In this document: positions 16,728 to 24,111 of the stretch, piece by piece | Layout of the letters: each line of letters opens with the position of its first letter | Position numbering within the stretch: position 1 is the stretch's first letter | NCBI GenBank assembly: GCA_001689405.1 | Contig: LUJO01000034.1 | Span: 1-28,805 of the forward strand | Direction of reading: 5' to 3' | DNA: 28,805 nt | Source: Candidatus Homeothermus arabinoxylanisolvens | Lineage (GTDB): Bacteria; Bacteroidota; Bacteroidia; Bacteroidales; Muribaculaceae | The notes under the pieces: generated by a model | Seen by the model: only the letters and a program-made list of their open reading frames with translations | What the model was told of the DNA's origin: nothing | The model's database searches: none | Translations under genes and position numbers: made by a program

Positions 16728-17267
16728 TCACTTCTCCTCCAACACGTATATGTCGCGCAGATTGCGGGCCAGTCCGTCAAGATCAAGACCGAAGCCGATG
16801 ATAAATTTTGACGGTATGGAGAAGCCTACGTAGTCGGGCTTTACGTCATGAAGCAGTGATCCGGGCTTGAACAATAATGAAGCTACCTTGATCGATGACG
16901 CACCTTTGGCTTTGAGGTCTTCGACAAGTTTTTTGATTGTGGTGCCGGTGTCTACAATGTCTTCTATGACTATGATGTCGCGTCCTTCCAGATTTTCGGT
17001 AAGGCCCATGACTTCCTTTACTTTGCCGCTGGTCGAGGTGCCTTCATAACTCTTGAGTCTGATGAACGATATTTCAGCGTCTATATTGACCGACCGGAAC
17101 AAATCGGCGGCAAAAGGGAACGCCCCCGTCAGTACACATAGAAAAAGAGGGCGTAGCCCTGAATAGTCTTTGGTTATTTGTTCGGCAATTTCGGCTATGC
17201 GTCCCTGTATGGCTGATTCCTTAATATAGGGCACAAAAGTCATGCCGTCGTAAGTCACTTTATCCAT
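16728..17267 (-). CDS. hpt: Hypoxanthine phosphoribosyltransferase
   Basis: The product is 179 aa and salvages hypoxanthine (and usually guanine) to IMP/GMP with PRPP. The PRPP-binding loop is EDIVDTGTT (102-110), with Asp106 as the expected general base. LTGAFPFAADL (46-56) is the substrate/pyrophosphate loop, RLKSYEGTSTSG (70-81) is the flexible loop, and VGFSIPSKFIIGFGLD followed by DGLARNL is the purine-binding C-terminus. The gene leads the minus-strand hpt-adk-unknown operon and diverges from nnrD. The promoter pair lies in the 102-bp gap between them. Confidence 0.96.
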   Translation of the reverse strand: MDKVTYDGMTFVPYIKESAIQGRIAEIAEQITKDYSGLRPLFLCVLTGAFPFAADLFRSVNIDAEISFIRLKSYEGTSTSGKVKEVMGLTENLEGRDIIVIEDIVDTGTTIKKLVEDLKAKGASSIKVASLLFKPGSLLHDVKPDYVGFSIPSKFIIGFGLDLDGLARNLRDIYVLEEK

Positions 17268-17284
17268 TCCGTTTTTTGTTTGCG

Positions 17285-17292
17285 CAAATTTA
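17285..17292 (-). promoter_or_regulatory. -7 promoter element for hpt-adk
   Basis: On the minus strand this reads TAAATTTG followed by CGC, matching TAnnTTTG. The start point would be about 10 nt from the hpt ATG. It is one arm of a perfect 11-bp inverted repeat whose other arm is the nnrD -7 box. No clear -33 TTTG is visible. Confidence 0.55.
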
Positions 17293-17304
17293 CTGAAAAT
17301 ATTC

Positions 17305-17334
17305 TTTACCGCGCCATAATATTTTGTAAATTTG
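17305..17334 (+). promoter_or_regulatory. Promoter for nnrD
   Basis: TTTA (17305-17308), 18 bp, then TAAATTTG (17327-17334). The -7 box matches TAnnTTTG; the -33 box differs in one base and the spacing is slightly short. Transcription would begin near 17341, about 29 nt before the ATG at 17370. Confidence 0.55.
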
Positions 17335-17369
17335 CGGTAGACATTTACAAGATACAGCTTTCGTGCACG

Positions 17370-18881
17370 ATGAAAATATTTACAAACGATCAGATTAGAT
17401 CGATCGAAAAATATACGATTGAAAACGAGGGTGTGACCTCTGACGAGCTCATCGAACGTGCCGCTGCCGCCATAACATGCGAGATTATGTCGCGGTGGAG
17501 GCAGAGCAAAAATGTATGGGTTATTGCCGGACAGGGCAATAATGGCGCCGATGCTCTTGCTGTGGCGCGTATGCTGTTGGAGCAGGGCTATAATGTGCAG
17601 GTGTTGCTATTCAATGTCTTCGGCCGTCTTAGCGAGGGCTGCATCCACAGCCGCAAACGGCTGCTTGACGCGGGCAATGTAAATTTCACCGAGGTGACCG
17701 GAGACTTCAATCCTCCGTTTATTTCGCCTGACTCGCTTGTTATCGACGGATTGTTCGGCTCCGGATTGCGTGAGCCGCTTACAGGCGGTTTCAGGTCGTT
17801 TGTCGACTATATAAACGAGTCCAAGGCCACGATTGTATCCATCGATGTACCTTCGGGGCTTATGGCTGAATGGAATGAAGACACGCTGCGGCGCAACGTC
17901 ATTCATGCTCATCTTACTCTCGCTCTTCAGTTTCCGCGAGTGGCTTTTTTCATCGCCGATAATGCAGAGTTTCTCGGAGAGTGGAAAGTGCTTGACATTG
18001 AACTTAGCCAGCAGGAGACCCGTAATACGCAGTCGCGCTTTTTCCTTCTTGAGAAGAACGATGCCAAACGTGTGCTTCGCCATCGCAGCCGTTTCTCGTC
18101 GAAGGCCGACTATGGATCGGCTATGATTGTGGCCGGAAGCTACGGTATGCTTGGCGCGGCTCAGATGTGTGCCCGCGGTGCTTTGCGTGCCGGGGTGGGA
18201 AAACTGACTTTGCATATTCCGCGCTGCGGTTTTACCGTGATGCAGTCAAAGGTGCCCGAGGCTATGGTGCAGGTCGACCGCAACGACGGCGGCATAACGG
18301 AGATAAATCTGCGGCACAAGTACGATGCCGTGGCGCTGGGGCCGGGTATGGGCACACATGACCTTACCGTAAGGGCTGTAGAGACGTTTGTCAACCATGC
18401 CGAGAAGCCGTTGCTTCTCGATGCTGACGCTCTCAACTGCATCGCCGAGCGTCCTACTATACTCAATACCATACCGCCTATGTCGGTATTGACTCCTCAT
18501 GCCGGTGAGTTTGACCGTCTGTTCGGTGAACATAACTGCATGGAAGCGCGTATAAAGACTGCGGTTGAAAAAGCCGCATACTATGACATAATTATATTGT
18601 TGAAAGGTTATTATACCACGGTGGTACGACCTGACGGGCGTATACTGTTCAGTTGCAGCGGAGGCCCGGCTTTGGCCACTCCCGGAAGCGGCGATGTGCT
18701 GACCGGAGTGATTGCCGCATTGCTTGCGCAGGGATACTCTCCTGACATAGCCGCTACTCTCGGTGCCTTTATCCACGGCTATGCCGGAGAATTGGCCGCA
18801 GAGACCCATGGCGAGTACGGGGTACTTGCAACCGACATTGCCGATTGTGTCGGTACCGCTATCCGTGATATAATGCGTTGA
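17370..18881 (+). CDS. nnrD: Bifunctional NAD(P)H-hydrate epimerase / ADP-dependent NAD(P)H-hydrate dehydratase
   Basis: The product is 503 aa and repairs hydrated NAD(P)H. The N-terminal epimerase domain (NnrE/YjeF-N, about 1-215) has GQGNNGADALAVAR (54-67), VIDGLFGSG (124-132) and SIDVPSGL (157-164). The C-terminal kinase-like dehydratase domain (NnrD/YjeF-C, about 235-503) has VALGPGMGT (321-329), LLLDADALN (348-356), LTPHAGEFDRL (374-384) and the nucleotide-site motif TPGSGDVLTG (437-446). The ATG at 17370 starts the normal N-terminus (MKIFTNDQIRSIEKY). An in-frame start near 17280 would lie upstream of the promoter. It is followed after 14 bp by the DUF4831 gene. Confidence 0.95.
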   Translation: MKIFTNDQIRSIEKYTIENEGVTSDELIERAAAAITCEIMSRWRQSKNVWVIAGQGNNGADALAVARMLLEQGYNVQVLLFNVFGRLSEGCIHSRKRLLDAGNVNFTEVTGDFNPPFISPDSLVIDGLFGSGLREPLTGGFRSFVDYINESKATIVSIDVPSGLMAEWNEDTLRRNVIHAHLTLALQFPRVAFFIADNAEFLGEWKVLDIELSQQETRNTQSRFFLLEKNDAKRVLRHRSRFSSKADYGSAMIVAGSYGMLGAAQMCARGALRAGVGKLTLHIPRCGFTVMQSKVPEAMVQVDRNDGGITEINLRHKYDAVALGPGMGTHDLTVRAVETFVNHAEKPLLLDADALNCIAERPTILNTIPPMSVLTPHAGEFDRLFGEHNCMEARIKTAVEKAAYYDIIILLKGYYTTVVRPDGRILFSCSGGPALATPGSGDVLTGVIAALLAQGYSPDIAATLGAFIHGYAGELAAETHGEYGVLATDIADCVGTAIRDIMR

Positions 18882-18895
18882 ATTTGCAAAATAAG

Positions 18896-19981
18896 ATGAA
18901 TATGAGATATATTGTGTTGTCACTTGCGTGCATGATTGCGTCATCGGTTGTGGCCGGTGCGCAGACCACGCAGAAATTTCAGGCGACCAAGGCTAATGAC
19001 TATGGCCTTGTATATTCGCTTCCGACTACGGTGCTTGATGTTACTGTGGTTGCGGAGCGTGTGGTCAAGCGTCCGGGCGAGTTTTACATGTACGCCAAGA
19101 AGTACCTTAATGTCAGTGATCCTGTATCGGAACCGTCAGAATCATGGACTGTCAAACGGGTTATAGTCAATGCCCGCGGTGTTGCCGACGACGATCAACG
19201 TTATCTTATGCAGTTCAAAGGCGGTACCGCCCCGTATGTGGTTATGGACAACTCCGACCTGCCGGTAGCTATAAATACCGAGGATGTTGACTTGCCTGAA
19301 GCACCTGTGCTTCCCGAGCCTGTCGGGTTGTCGTCGACACCCCTCGATACCGAGGCCGCACGTTATGTGATAAGTGAGGAGATGCTTCAGAGCCAGTCGA
19401 GCGCAAAGCGCGCGGAGCTTGCCGCCAAGCGCATATATGAACTCAGGCAGAGCCGCAGCGATCTTATTACGGGGCAGGCTGATCAAATGCCCCCTGACGG
19501 AACGGCTATGCAGATTGTAATGGATCAGATAGGCGCGCAGGAGGCTGCGCTGACGGCTATGTTTGTCGGTACCGAGCAGCGCGAGACTGCCGTGAAGACC
19601 ATTACATATGTGCCACGCGACGAGGTCACGCGTTATGTCTTGGCCCGCGTGTCGGCTCTTGACGGTATAGTCGACAGCGACGATTTGTCGGGCGACCCGA
19701 TAACGTTGTCGTTAAACATAACCGATCGTGGGAAGATGCCGGTCAATGACAAGGGCGAAACTAAAGAGTTTCCTAAAGGTGGCGTAGCTTATTGTATACC
19801 CGGTGCCGCTTCGGTGAAGATATCTTTCCGCGGCGAGACTTGCTGGGAAGGCTCGATGGATGTAGCCCAGTATGGCATTGTCTTCGGTCTTGATCCCAAA
19901 ATGTTTACCGACAAAAAAGCACCGGCTTATCTTCTGCTTGATCCGGTTACCGGAGCGATTAAAGAGCTTGGCACCAAGTAA
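18896..19981 (+). CDS. Secreted DUF4831-family protein
   Basis: The product is 361 aa. It has a signal peptide (RYIVLSLACMIASSVVAGA, cut around AGAQ) and the long beta-rich body of the Bacteroidales DUF4831 family. This includes the early block YGLVYSLPTTVLDVTVVAERVVKRPGEF, then YAKKYLNV, and a late block with FPKGGVAYCIPGAASVKI. A helical stretch rich in Ala, Arg and Lys (about 160-195) separates the two halves. The function of the family is unknown; an envelope role follows from the signal peptide. ATGs at 18896 and 18902 are both possible. A degenerate -7 box (TGAATTTG, 18879-18886) overlaps the end of nnrD, so the gene may have its own near-leaderless promoter besides read-through from nnrD. 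Confidence 0.85.
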   Translation: MNMRYIVLSLACMIASSVVAGAQTTQKFQATKANDYGLVYSLPTTVLDVTVVAERVVKRPGEFYMYAKKYLNVSDPVSEPSESWTVKRVIVNARGVADDDQRYLMQFKGGTAPYVVMDNSDLPVAINTEDVDLPEAPVLPEPVGLSSTPLDTEAARYVISEEMLQSQSSAKRAELAAKRIYELRQSRSDLITGQADQMPPDGTAMQIVMDQIGAQEAALTAMFVGTEQRETAVKTITYVPRDEVTRYVLARVSALDGIVDSDDLSGDPITLSLNITDRGKMPVNDKGETKEFPKGGVAYCIPGAASVKISFRGETCWEGSMDVAQYGIVFGLDPKMFTDKKAPAYLLLDPVTGAIKELGTK

Positions 19982-20012
19982 TAGTTAAAATAGCTTAATA
20001 GTTCGGTTTCTG

Positions 20013-20044
20013 TTTGCAAAATTTAAGATTTAGTCTTAAATTTG
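20013..20044 (+). promoter_or_regulatory. Consensus-type promoter of a short RNA (upstream of lplA)
   Basis: TTTG (20013-20016), exactly 20 bp, then TAAATTTG (20037-20044) match both elements and the spacing of the Bacteroidetes primary sigma promoter. The two boxes are also part of an imperfect inverted repeat: GCAAAATTTAAGA (20016-20028), TTTAG, TCTTAAATTTGC (20034-20045), with one extra A in the left arm. Transcription should start about 20048-20052. It leads to a terminator only about 45-75 bp away and to no ORF. Confidence 0.7.
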
Positions 20045-20050
20045 CTAAAC

Positions 20051-20130
20051 AAAATCGGATACCGTAAGAAACAGAACAAAATAATATAATCTGAAATATC
20101 CGATGATTTGTCATCGGATATTTTTTTATT
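20051..20130 (+). ncRNA. Candidate small RNA or attenuator leader of about 80 nt
   Basis: The stretch lies between a good promoter (20013-20044) and a strong terminator (20094-20130) and holds no credible ORF. ATCGGATA occurs twice, at 20054-20061 and as part of the terminator's right arm at 20113-20120. Both copies are complementary to TATCCGAT (20097-20104) in the left arm. Two exclusive folds are therefore possible: terminator formed, or 5' segment paired with the left arm and terminator open. It could be a free small RNA with a structured end or a conditional leader for lplA-gcv. The 5' and 3' ends given are estimates. Confidence 0.42.
20094..20130 (+). terminator. Strong intrinsic terminator upstream of lplA
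   Basis: AAATATCCGATGA (20094-20106), loop TTTG, TCATCGGATATTT (20111-20123) form a perfect 13-bp stem, of which the inner 11 bp are outside the A/U tails. The T-run continues to about 20127. It may end the DUF4831 transcript (stop at 19981) and certainly would end an RNA started at about 20050. Confidence 0.9.
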
Positions 20131-20173
20131 GATAAGAAAACAAGCAACAACAAATAAGTGAATCATAGGTTAG

Positions 20174-20213
20174 AAATCCGGCCGCGCGCGAGCGTATCCG
20201 GATTTTGTTTTTG
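20174..20213 (+). terminator. Second intrinsic terminator upstream of lplA
   Basis: AAATCCGG (20174-20181) pairs with CCGGATTT (20198-20205) across a GC-rich 16-nt loop that can pair further (CGC with GCG). TGTTTTTG follows. No gene lies between it and the first terminator 50 bp upstream. The intervening A-rich stretch (20131-20173) shows no ORF. Confidence 0.75.
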
Positions 20214-20240
20214 CATTTCAAAAAACATTTTATACCTTTG
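20210..20240 (+). promoter_or_regulatory. Promoter of the lplA-gcv operon
   Basis: TTTG (20210-20213), 19 bp, TACCTTTG (20233-20240) fit the TTTG-N19-21-TAnnTTTG consensus. The -33 element overlaps the U-run of the second terminator. Transcription would start about 20247, giving a leader of about 28 nt to the lplA ATG at 20275. Confidence 0.65.
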
Positions 20241-20274
20241 AGGAAGAATCATTACCACGTAAACACGAACCGTC

Positions 20275-21243
20275 ATGAAATACGTCTCCTTGCCCGATAA
20301 TGTAGTGCGGCCATTGCCGTTCTATCTTTCTATGGAGGAATACGTAGCACGCCGATATTCCGAGGAGCTGTTCTTTATGTGGCAGGTCAACCCGACTGTC
20401 ATATTCGGGCGTAATCAACTCGTCGACAGTGAAGTCAACACCGATTACTGTCGTAGACGGGGCATATCGTTTTATCGCCGAAAGAGCGGCGGCGGATGCG
20501 TGTATGCCGATATGGATAACATAATGTTCAGCTATATTGTGTCGTGCGATGACATTGTCACATTATTTTCGTCCTACACGTCGCGCATAGCTTCCATGCT
20601 GGTGTCACTCGGCGTCGACGCTTCCTCTAACGGACGCAACGATGTGCTTATCGGCGACCGTAAAGTGTCGGGAAATGCCTTTTACCATATACCGGGTCGC
20701 AGCATAGTGCACGGCACTATGTTGTATGATACCGATCTTGAAAATATGTCAATGGCCATTTCGCCTTCAGGCACCAAGTTGCAGTCTAAGGGCGTGAGTT
20801 CTGTAAAGAGCCGTATAACGACTTTGAAAGAGCACTTGGACATACCCCTCGATGAGTTCAAAGAGTATGTACGCCGTTATCTGTGTGACGGTAATATCGC
20901 TCTTGATGACTCTGATGTCGCGGCTATTGAAGAGATGTCGCGGCCTTATTATACCGATTCTTGGATATATGGACACAATCCGCGTTATACAACCCATCTT
21001 ACACGTCGTATAGACGGTGTGGGAGAGTTTTGTACAGATATCGAACTTAAAAACGGCGTTATAAAGGATATAAACATTTCCGGCGATTTTTTCCTTGTCG
21101 GGGATCTTGACGAAGGGTTGTTGGCTCGTCTGAGAGGTATATCTTATGACCGTGAGTCACTTATGGCGGCATTGTATGATGTCGAGCCGGGTTCGGTTAT
21201 CGCCGGATTGCGACGAAACGAAATGATTGATATATTAATGTAG
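20275..21243 (+). CDS. lplA: Lipoate--protein ligase
   Basis: The product is 322 aa. It activates free lipoate with ATP to lipoyl-AMP and attaches it to carrier lysines such as that of GcvH. The biotin/lipoyl ligase fold shows RRKSGGGCVYAD (68-79), GRNDV (120-124), GDRKVSGNA (127-135) with Lys130 as the expected lipoyl-AMP-contacting lysine, and HGTMLYD (146-152). The His normally found in the RRxSGGGxVxHD motif is Ala78 here. A C-terminal accessory domain (about 240-322, with IELKNGVIKDINISGDFF) is present, so this is a complete stand-alone ligase. It stands 7 bp before gcvT as the first gene of the glycine cleavage operon, which fits GcvH as the substrate. Confidence 0.92.
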   Translation: MKYVSLPDNVVRPLPFYLSMEEYVARRYSEELFFMWQVNPTVIFGRNQLVDSEVNTDYCRRRGISFYRRKSGGGCVYADMDNIMFSYIVSCDDIVTLFSSYTSRIASMLVSLGVDASSNGRNDVLIGDRKVSGNAFYHIPGRSIVHGTMLYDTDLENMSMAISPSGTKLQSKGVSSVKSRITTLKEHLDIPLDEFKEYVRRYLCDGNIALDDSDVAAIEEMSRPYYTDSWIYGHNPRYTTHLTRRIDGVGEFCTDIELKNGVIKDINISGDFFLVGDLDEGLLARLRGISYDRESLMAALYDVEPGSVIAGLRRNEMIDILM

Positions 21244-21250
21244 TCTTACG

Positions 21251-22348
21251 ATGGAAGAAAACAAAAAGACCTGTCTTTATGACAAGCATGTGGCTCTTGG
21301 AGCCAAAATGAGTCCTTTCGGAGGATTTATTATGCCGATTGAATATGAAGGAATAGTTGAGGAGCATAATGCCGTCAGGACGGCTTGCGGCGTTTTTGAT
21401 GTCTCACACATGGGTGAGGTGACCGTTACAGGACCTGATGCCGAACGCTTTGTAAACCATATATTTACCAATGATGTCACTGGAGCTGCTGCAGGTAAAT
21501 GCTTTTACGGCATGATGCTGCACCCCGACGGCGGCACGGTCGACGACCTGCTGGTCTACAAGCGCGGCGACAATGACTTCTTCCTTGTAATCAACGCTTC
21601 CAACATCGCCAAAGACCTCGACTGGATTAACGGACACACTGCCGGTTTTGACGTGACAGTCACTGACCTCAGCGACTCGCTCGGCGAGCTTGCCGTGCAG
21701 GGCCCCGCGTCGGAGTCGGTGATGACGGGAGTGCTCGGGCTTGACTGTGCGTCGCTTGACTTCTATACGTTCACTACGTTGAAGGTCGACGGCGAGGATA
21801 TAATCGTGAGCCGCACCGGTTATACCGGGGAGGACGGTTTCGAGATATATGCCTCGCACGGACTTATAAATGACATGTGGGACCGCCTGCTGGCGTCGGG
21901 ACAGGTGAAGCCGTGTGGCCTCGGTTGTCGCGACACTTTGCGCTTTGAAGTCGGTCTGCCGCTGTATGGCGACGAGCTGGCCGATGATATATCGCCCGTC
22001 GAGGCCGGCCTCGGCATCTTCGTGAAGCTCGACAAGCCGGCGTTTATAGGCAAGGAGGCCGTGGAGGCGCTGAAACGCGACGGCGTCGCCCGCAAGCTTG
22101 TAGGAATAGAGCTGCTTGACCGTGCCATTCCCCGACATGGTTATGAAGTGCTTGATGCTGACGACAATGTCGTGGGTACGGTGACTACCGGATATCATGC
22201 CGTATCGGTCGATAAAAGCCTTGCCATGGCACTTGTGAAGTGGGAATGTAGTGCGCTTGGCACACCCTTGAAGGTACGCATACGTCGCAAGACGTTTCCC
22301 GCAGTGGTAGTAAAAAAGAAGTTTTATAGAAAAAATTATAAGAATTAA
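21251..22348 (+). CDS. gcvT: Glycine cleavage system T protein (aminomethyltransferase)
   Basis: The product is 365 aa, the usual length. It takes the aminomethyl group from GcvH-bound lipoamide, releases ammonia and makes 5,10-methylene-THF. Conserved parts are GAKMSPFGGFIMPIEYEG near the start, GVFDVSHMGEV (47-57), HPDGGTVDDLLVY (91-103) with the catalytic-region Asp pair, SRTGYTGEDGFEIY (about 191-204) and GLGCRDTLRFEVGLPLYG in the folate-domain region. The central part (about 21500-22140) has about 60% G+C and many C- or G-ending codons, whereas the ends are nearer 40-50%. The product is intact. It is the second gene of the operon, 19 bp before gcvH. Confidence 0.97.
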   Translation: MEENKKTCLYDKHVALGAKMSPFGGFIMPIEYEGIVEEHNAVRTACGVFDVSHMGEVTVTGPDAERFVNHIFTNDVTGAAAGKCFYGMMLHPDGGTVDDLLVYKRGDNDFFLVINASNIAKDLDWINGHTAGFDVTVTDLSDSLGELAVQGPASESVMTGVLGLDCASLDFYTFTTLKVDGEDIIVSRTGYTGEDGFEIYASHGLINDMWDRLLASGQVKPCGLGCRDTLRFEVGLPLYGDELADDISPVEAGLGIFVKLDKPAFIGKEAVEALKRDGVARKLVGIELLDRAIPRHGYEVLDADDNVVGTVTTGYHAVSVDKSLAMALVKWECSALGTPLKVRIRRKTFPAVVVKKKFYRKNYKN

Positions 22349-22367
22349 TCAATAAAATTATATCGTT

Positions 22368-22733
22368 ATGGATAAGATTTATTATTCTCCGAGTCATGAA
22401 TATATCAAAGTTGAGGGCAACATAGGTCTGATAGGTATTACTGATTATGCACAGTCGCAGTTGGGCAATGTTGTCTATGTGGATCTCCCCGAAGTTGACG
22501 ACGAAGTCGTGGCCGGCGAAGATTTTGGCGCTATCGAAAGTGTAAAGGCTGCGAGCGATCTTATATCTCCCGTAAGCGGTACTGTTATTGAGGTTAACGA
22601 AGAGCTTGTCGACAATCCCGGTCTTGTAAACAAGAATGCCTTGGGCACGTGGATTATAAAAGTAGAGCTTTCCGATGTTTCCGAACTCGATGAGCTTCTC
22701 GGCGAGGAGGATTATAAGGCATTGTGCCATTGA
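22368..22733 (+). CDS. gcvH: Glycine cleavage system H protein (lipoyl carrier)
   Basis: The product is 121 aa. This small carrier shuttles the aminomethyl group and electrons between the P, T and L proteins on a lipoyl arm. The lipoylation site is Lys60 in GAIESVKAASDLISPVSG. The start YYSPSHEYIKVEGN followed by IGLIGITDYAQSQLG and VVYVDLPEVDD are typical. It sits between gcvT and gcvPA (25 bp before the latter) and is the natural target of the LplA encoded at the head of the operon. Confidence 0.97.
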   Translation: MDKIYYSPSHEYIKVEGNIGLIGITDYAQSQLGNVVYVDLPEVDDEVVAGEDFGAIESVKAASDLISPVSGTVIEVNEELVDNPGLVNKNALGTWIIKVELSDVSELDELLGEEDYKALCH

Positions 22734-22758
22734 TGGCGATTTATAATCTTATATAGTT

Positions 22759-24096
22759 ATGTCGCATCGTTATTTGCCTCATACACCGGAGGATATATCG
22801 GAAATGCTCGCGGCGTGCTCAATGCACGGACTTGACGAGTTGTATTCCGATGTCCCGTCTTCGTTGCTGCTCGGGCGCAAGTATGACCTCCCGTCAGAGA
22901 AAAGTGAGAAAGAGGTAAGAGACTTTTTTAAGAAATTGAGCGAAAAGAATAGGTCGATGACTTGTTTTGCGGGTGCCGGTTGGTATGATCGATATACCCC
23001 CGCGGTTATTCCCGCGTTGCTGTCGCGGTCTGAATTTCTTACAGCCTACACCCCTTATCAGCCTGAGATTTCGCAAGGTACGCTTCAGTATATTTTTGAA
23101 TACCAAAGTATGATGGCTTCGCTGACGGGTCTTGATGTATCGAACGCATCCATGTATGACGGACCTACGGCTGTAGCCGAAGCCATGATGATGACTGTGG
23201 CGGCTTCCAGAAAGCGCAACCGCGTACTTGTATCGGCCACCGTATTGCCGCAGGTGCGTGAAGTCATGTCGACCTATGCCCGTTATCACGGTATTGTCCT
23301 TGATACGATAGCCGAAGAGGAGGGTGTGACTTCGCGGATTGACTTTGAAGAAAAGATGGCTTCCGGCGATGTGGCCGGCGTGGTGGTGGCTTACCCTAAC
23401 CGTTATGGTATACTTGAGAATTATGAAGGGTGGGCCGATACCGTTCATGCCGCCAAGTCGTTGTTTGTCATGACTTGTGAGGCTGCGGCGCTCGGTGCGG
23501 TCAAGTCACCCGGAGAGTGGGGTGCCGATATCGCGGCCGGCGATGCGCAGTCGCTTGGTATGCCGTTGAATTTCGGCGGTCCTTATCTTGGATATATATG
23601 CTGCACCCGTCAGCTGATAAGGAAGTTGCCGGGACGTGTGGTAGGGGCTACGGTCGATGAGGCCGGACGGCGTGTGTTTGTGCTTACGCTTCAGGCCCGC
23701 GAACAGCATATACGCCGCGAGAAGGCTACGAGCAATATATGTTCCAATCAGGGGCTTATGGCTCTTTTCGTGTCGGTTTATCTGTCGCTGCTCGGCCCTA
23801 AAGGGCTTGAGGAGCTCAACGCCGTAAGTTGTGCGGGTGCCCATTATCTTGCTGACCGCATAGTGAAGGGGGGTAAAGCACGCCTGTCGTATCCTGACAA
23901 GCCGTTCTTACATGAGTTTGAGCTGACTACTTCTTTTAATGTTGACGAACTTATGAAGCGGGCTATGGCTAAAGGCATATTGCCCGGTGTGTCTCTTGCC
24001 GACAACAGGTTGCTCGTCGCTGTCACCGAGATGCAGTCGCGCGACGACCTTGACCTTTTGGCCGATATTATTGATTCCATGCCGTCAACTCTATAA
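22759..24096 (+). CDS. gcvPA: Glycine dehydrogenase (decarboxylating) subunit 1
   Basis: The product is 445 aa. It is the N-terminal half of the P protein, encoded separately in this organism. With GcvPB it decarboxylates glycine and loads the aminomethyl group onto GcvH. The start RYLPHTPEDISEMLAACSMHGLDEL is characteristic, as are AGWYDRYTPAVIPALLSRSEF, YTPYQPEISQGTLQYIFEYQ and SMYDGPTAVAEAMMM. This subunit has the fold but not the PLP lysine, which is in GcvPB. The gene is 15 bp upstream of gcvPB. Confidence 0.96.
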   Translation: MSHRYLPHTPEDISEMLAACSMHGLDELYSDVPSSLLLGRKYDLPSEKSEKEVRDFFKKLSEKNRSMTCFAGAGWYDRYTPAVIPALLSRSEFLTAYTPYQPEISQGTLQYIFEYQSMMASLTGLDVSNASMYDGPTAVAEAMMMTVAASRKRNRVLVSATVLPQVREVMSTYARYHGIVLDTIAEEEGVTSRIDFEEKMASGDVAGVVVAYPNRYGILENYEGWADTVHAAKSLFVMTCEAAALGAVKSPGEWGADIAAGDAQSLGMPLNFGGPYLGYICCTRQLIRKLPGRVVGATVDEAGRRVFVLTLQAREQHIRREKATSNICSNQGLMALFVSVYLSLLGPKGLEELNAVSCAGAHYLADRIVKGGKARLSYPDKPFLHEFELTTSFNVDELMKRAMAKGILPGVSLADNRLLVAVTEMQSRDDLDLLADIIDSMPSTL

Positions 24097-24111
24097 AATT
24101 TGAAAACCGAT

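Larger units (their letters stand above)
17283..17336. repeat. Perfect inverted repeat holding two divergent -7 boxes
   Basis: CGCAAATTTAC (17283-17293) and GTAAATTTGCG (17326-17336) are perfect reverse complements separated by 32 bp. Each arm contains the TAAATTTG -7 element of one of the divergent genes, hpt (minus) and nnrD (plus). The symmetry may simply be two copies of the same promoter box facing apart, extended by a few bases. Confidence 0.6.

Noticed and set aside
17280..17369. Longer nnrD starting at about 17280
   Set aside because: The extension runs through the promoter region shared with hpt and adds 30 residues unrelated to the epimerase N-terminus.
20051..20130. Glycine riboswitch upstream of the gcv operon
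   Set aside because: I looked for the tandem aptamer core and its GC-rich helices. The stretch is only about 80 nt and A-rich, with no such motifs, so it is reported as an unclassified RNA.
20103..20132. Nine-codon leader peptide starting at ATG 20103
   Set aside because: It lies inside the terminator hairpin, has no ribosome-binding site, and contains no run of codons linked to glycine or lipoate.
21404..22198. Open frame of 264 codons on the minus strand inside gcvT
   Set aside because: It coincides with the GC-rich block, where stop codons are rare by chance. The plus-strand GcvT is conserved through all of it.
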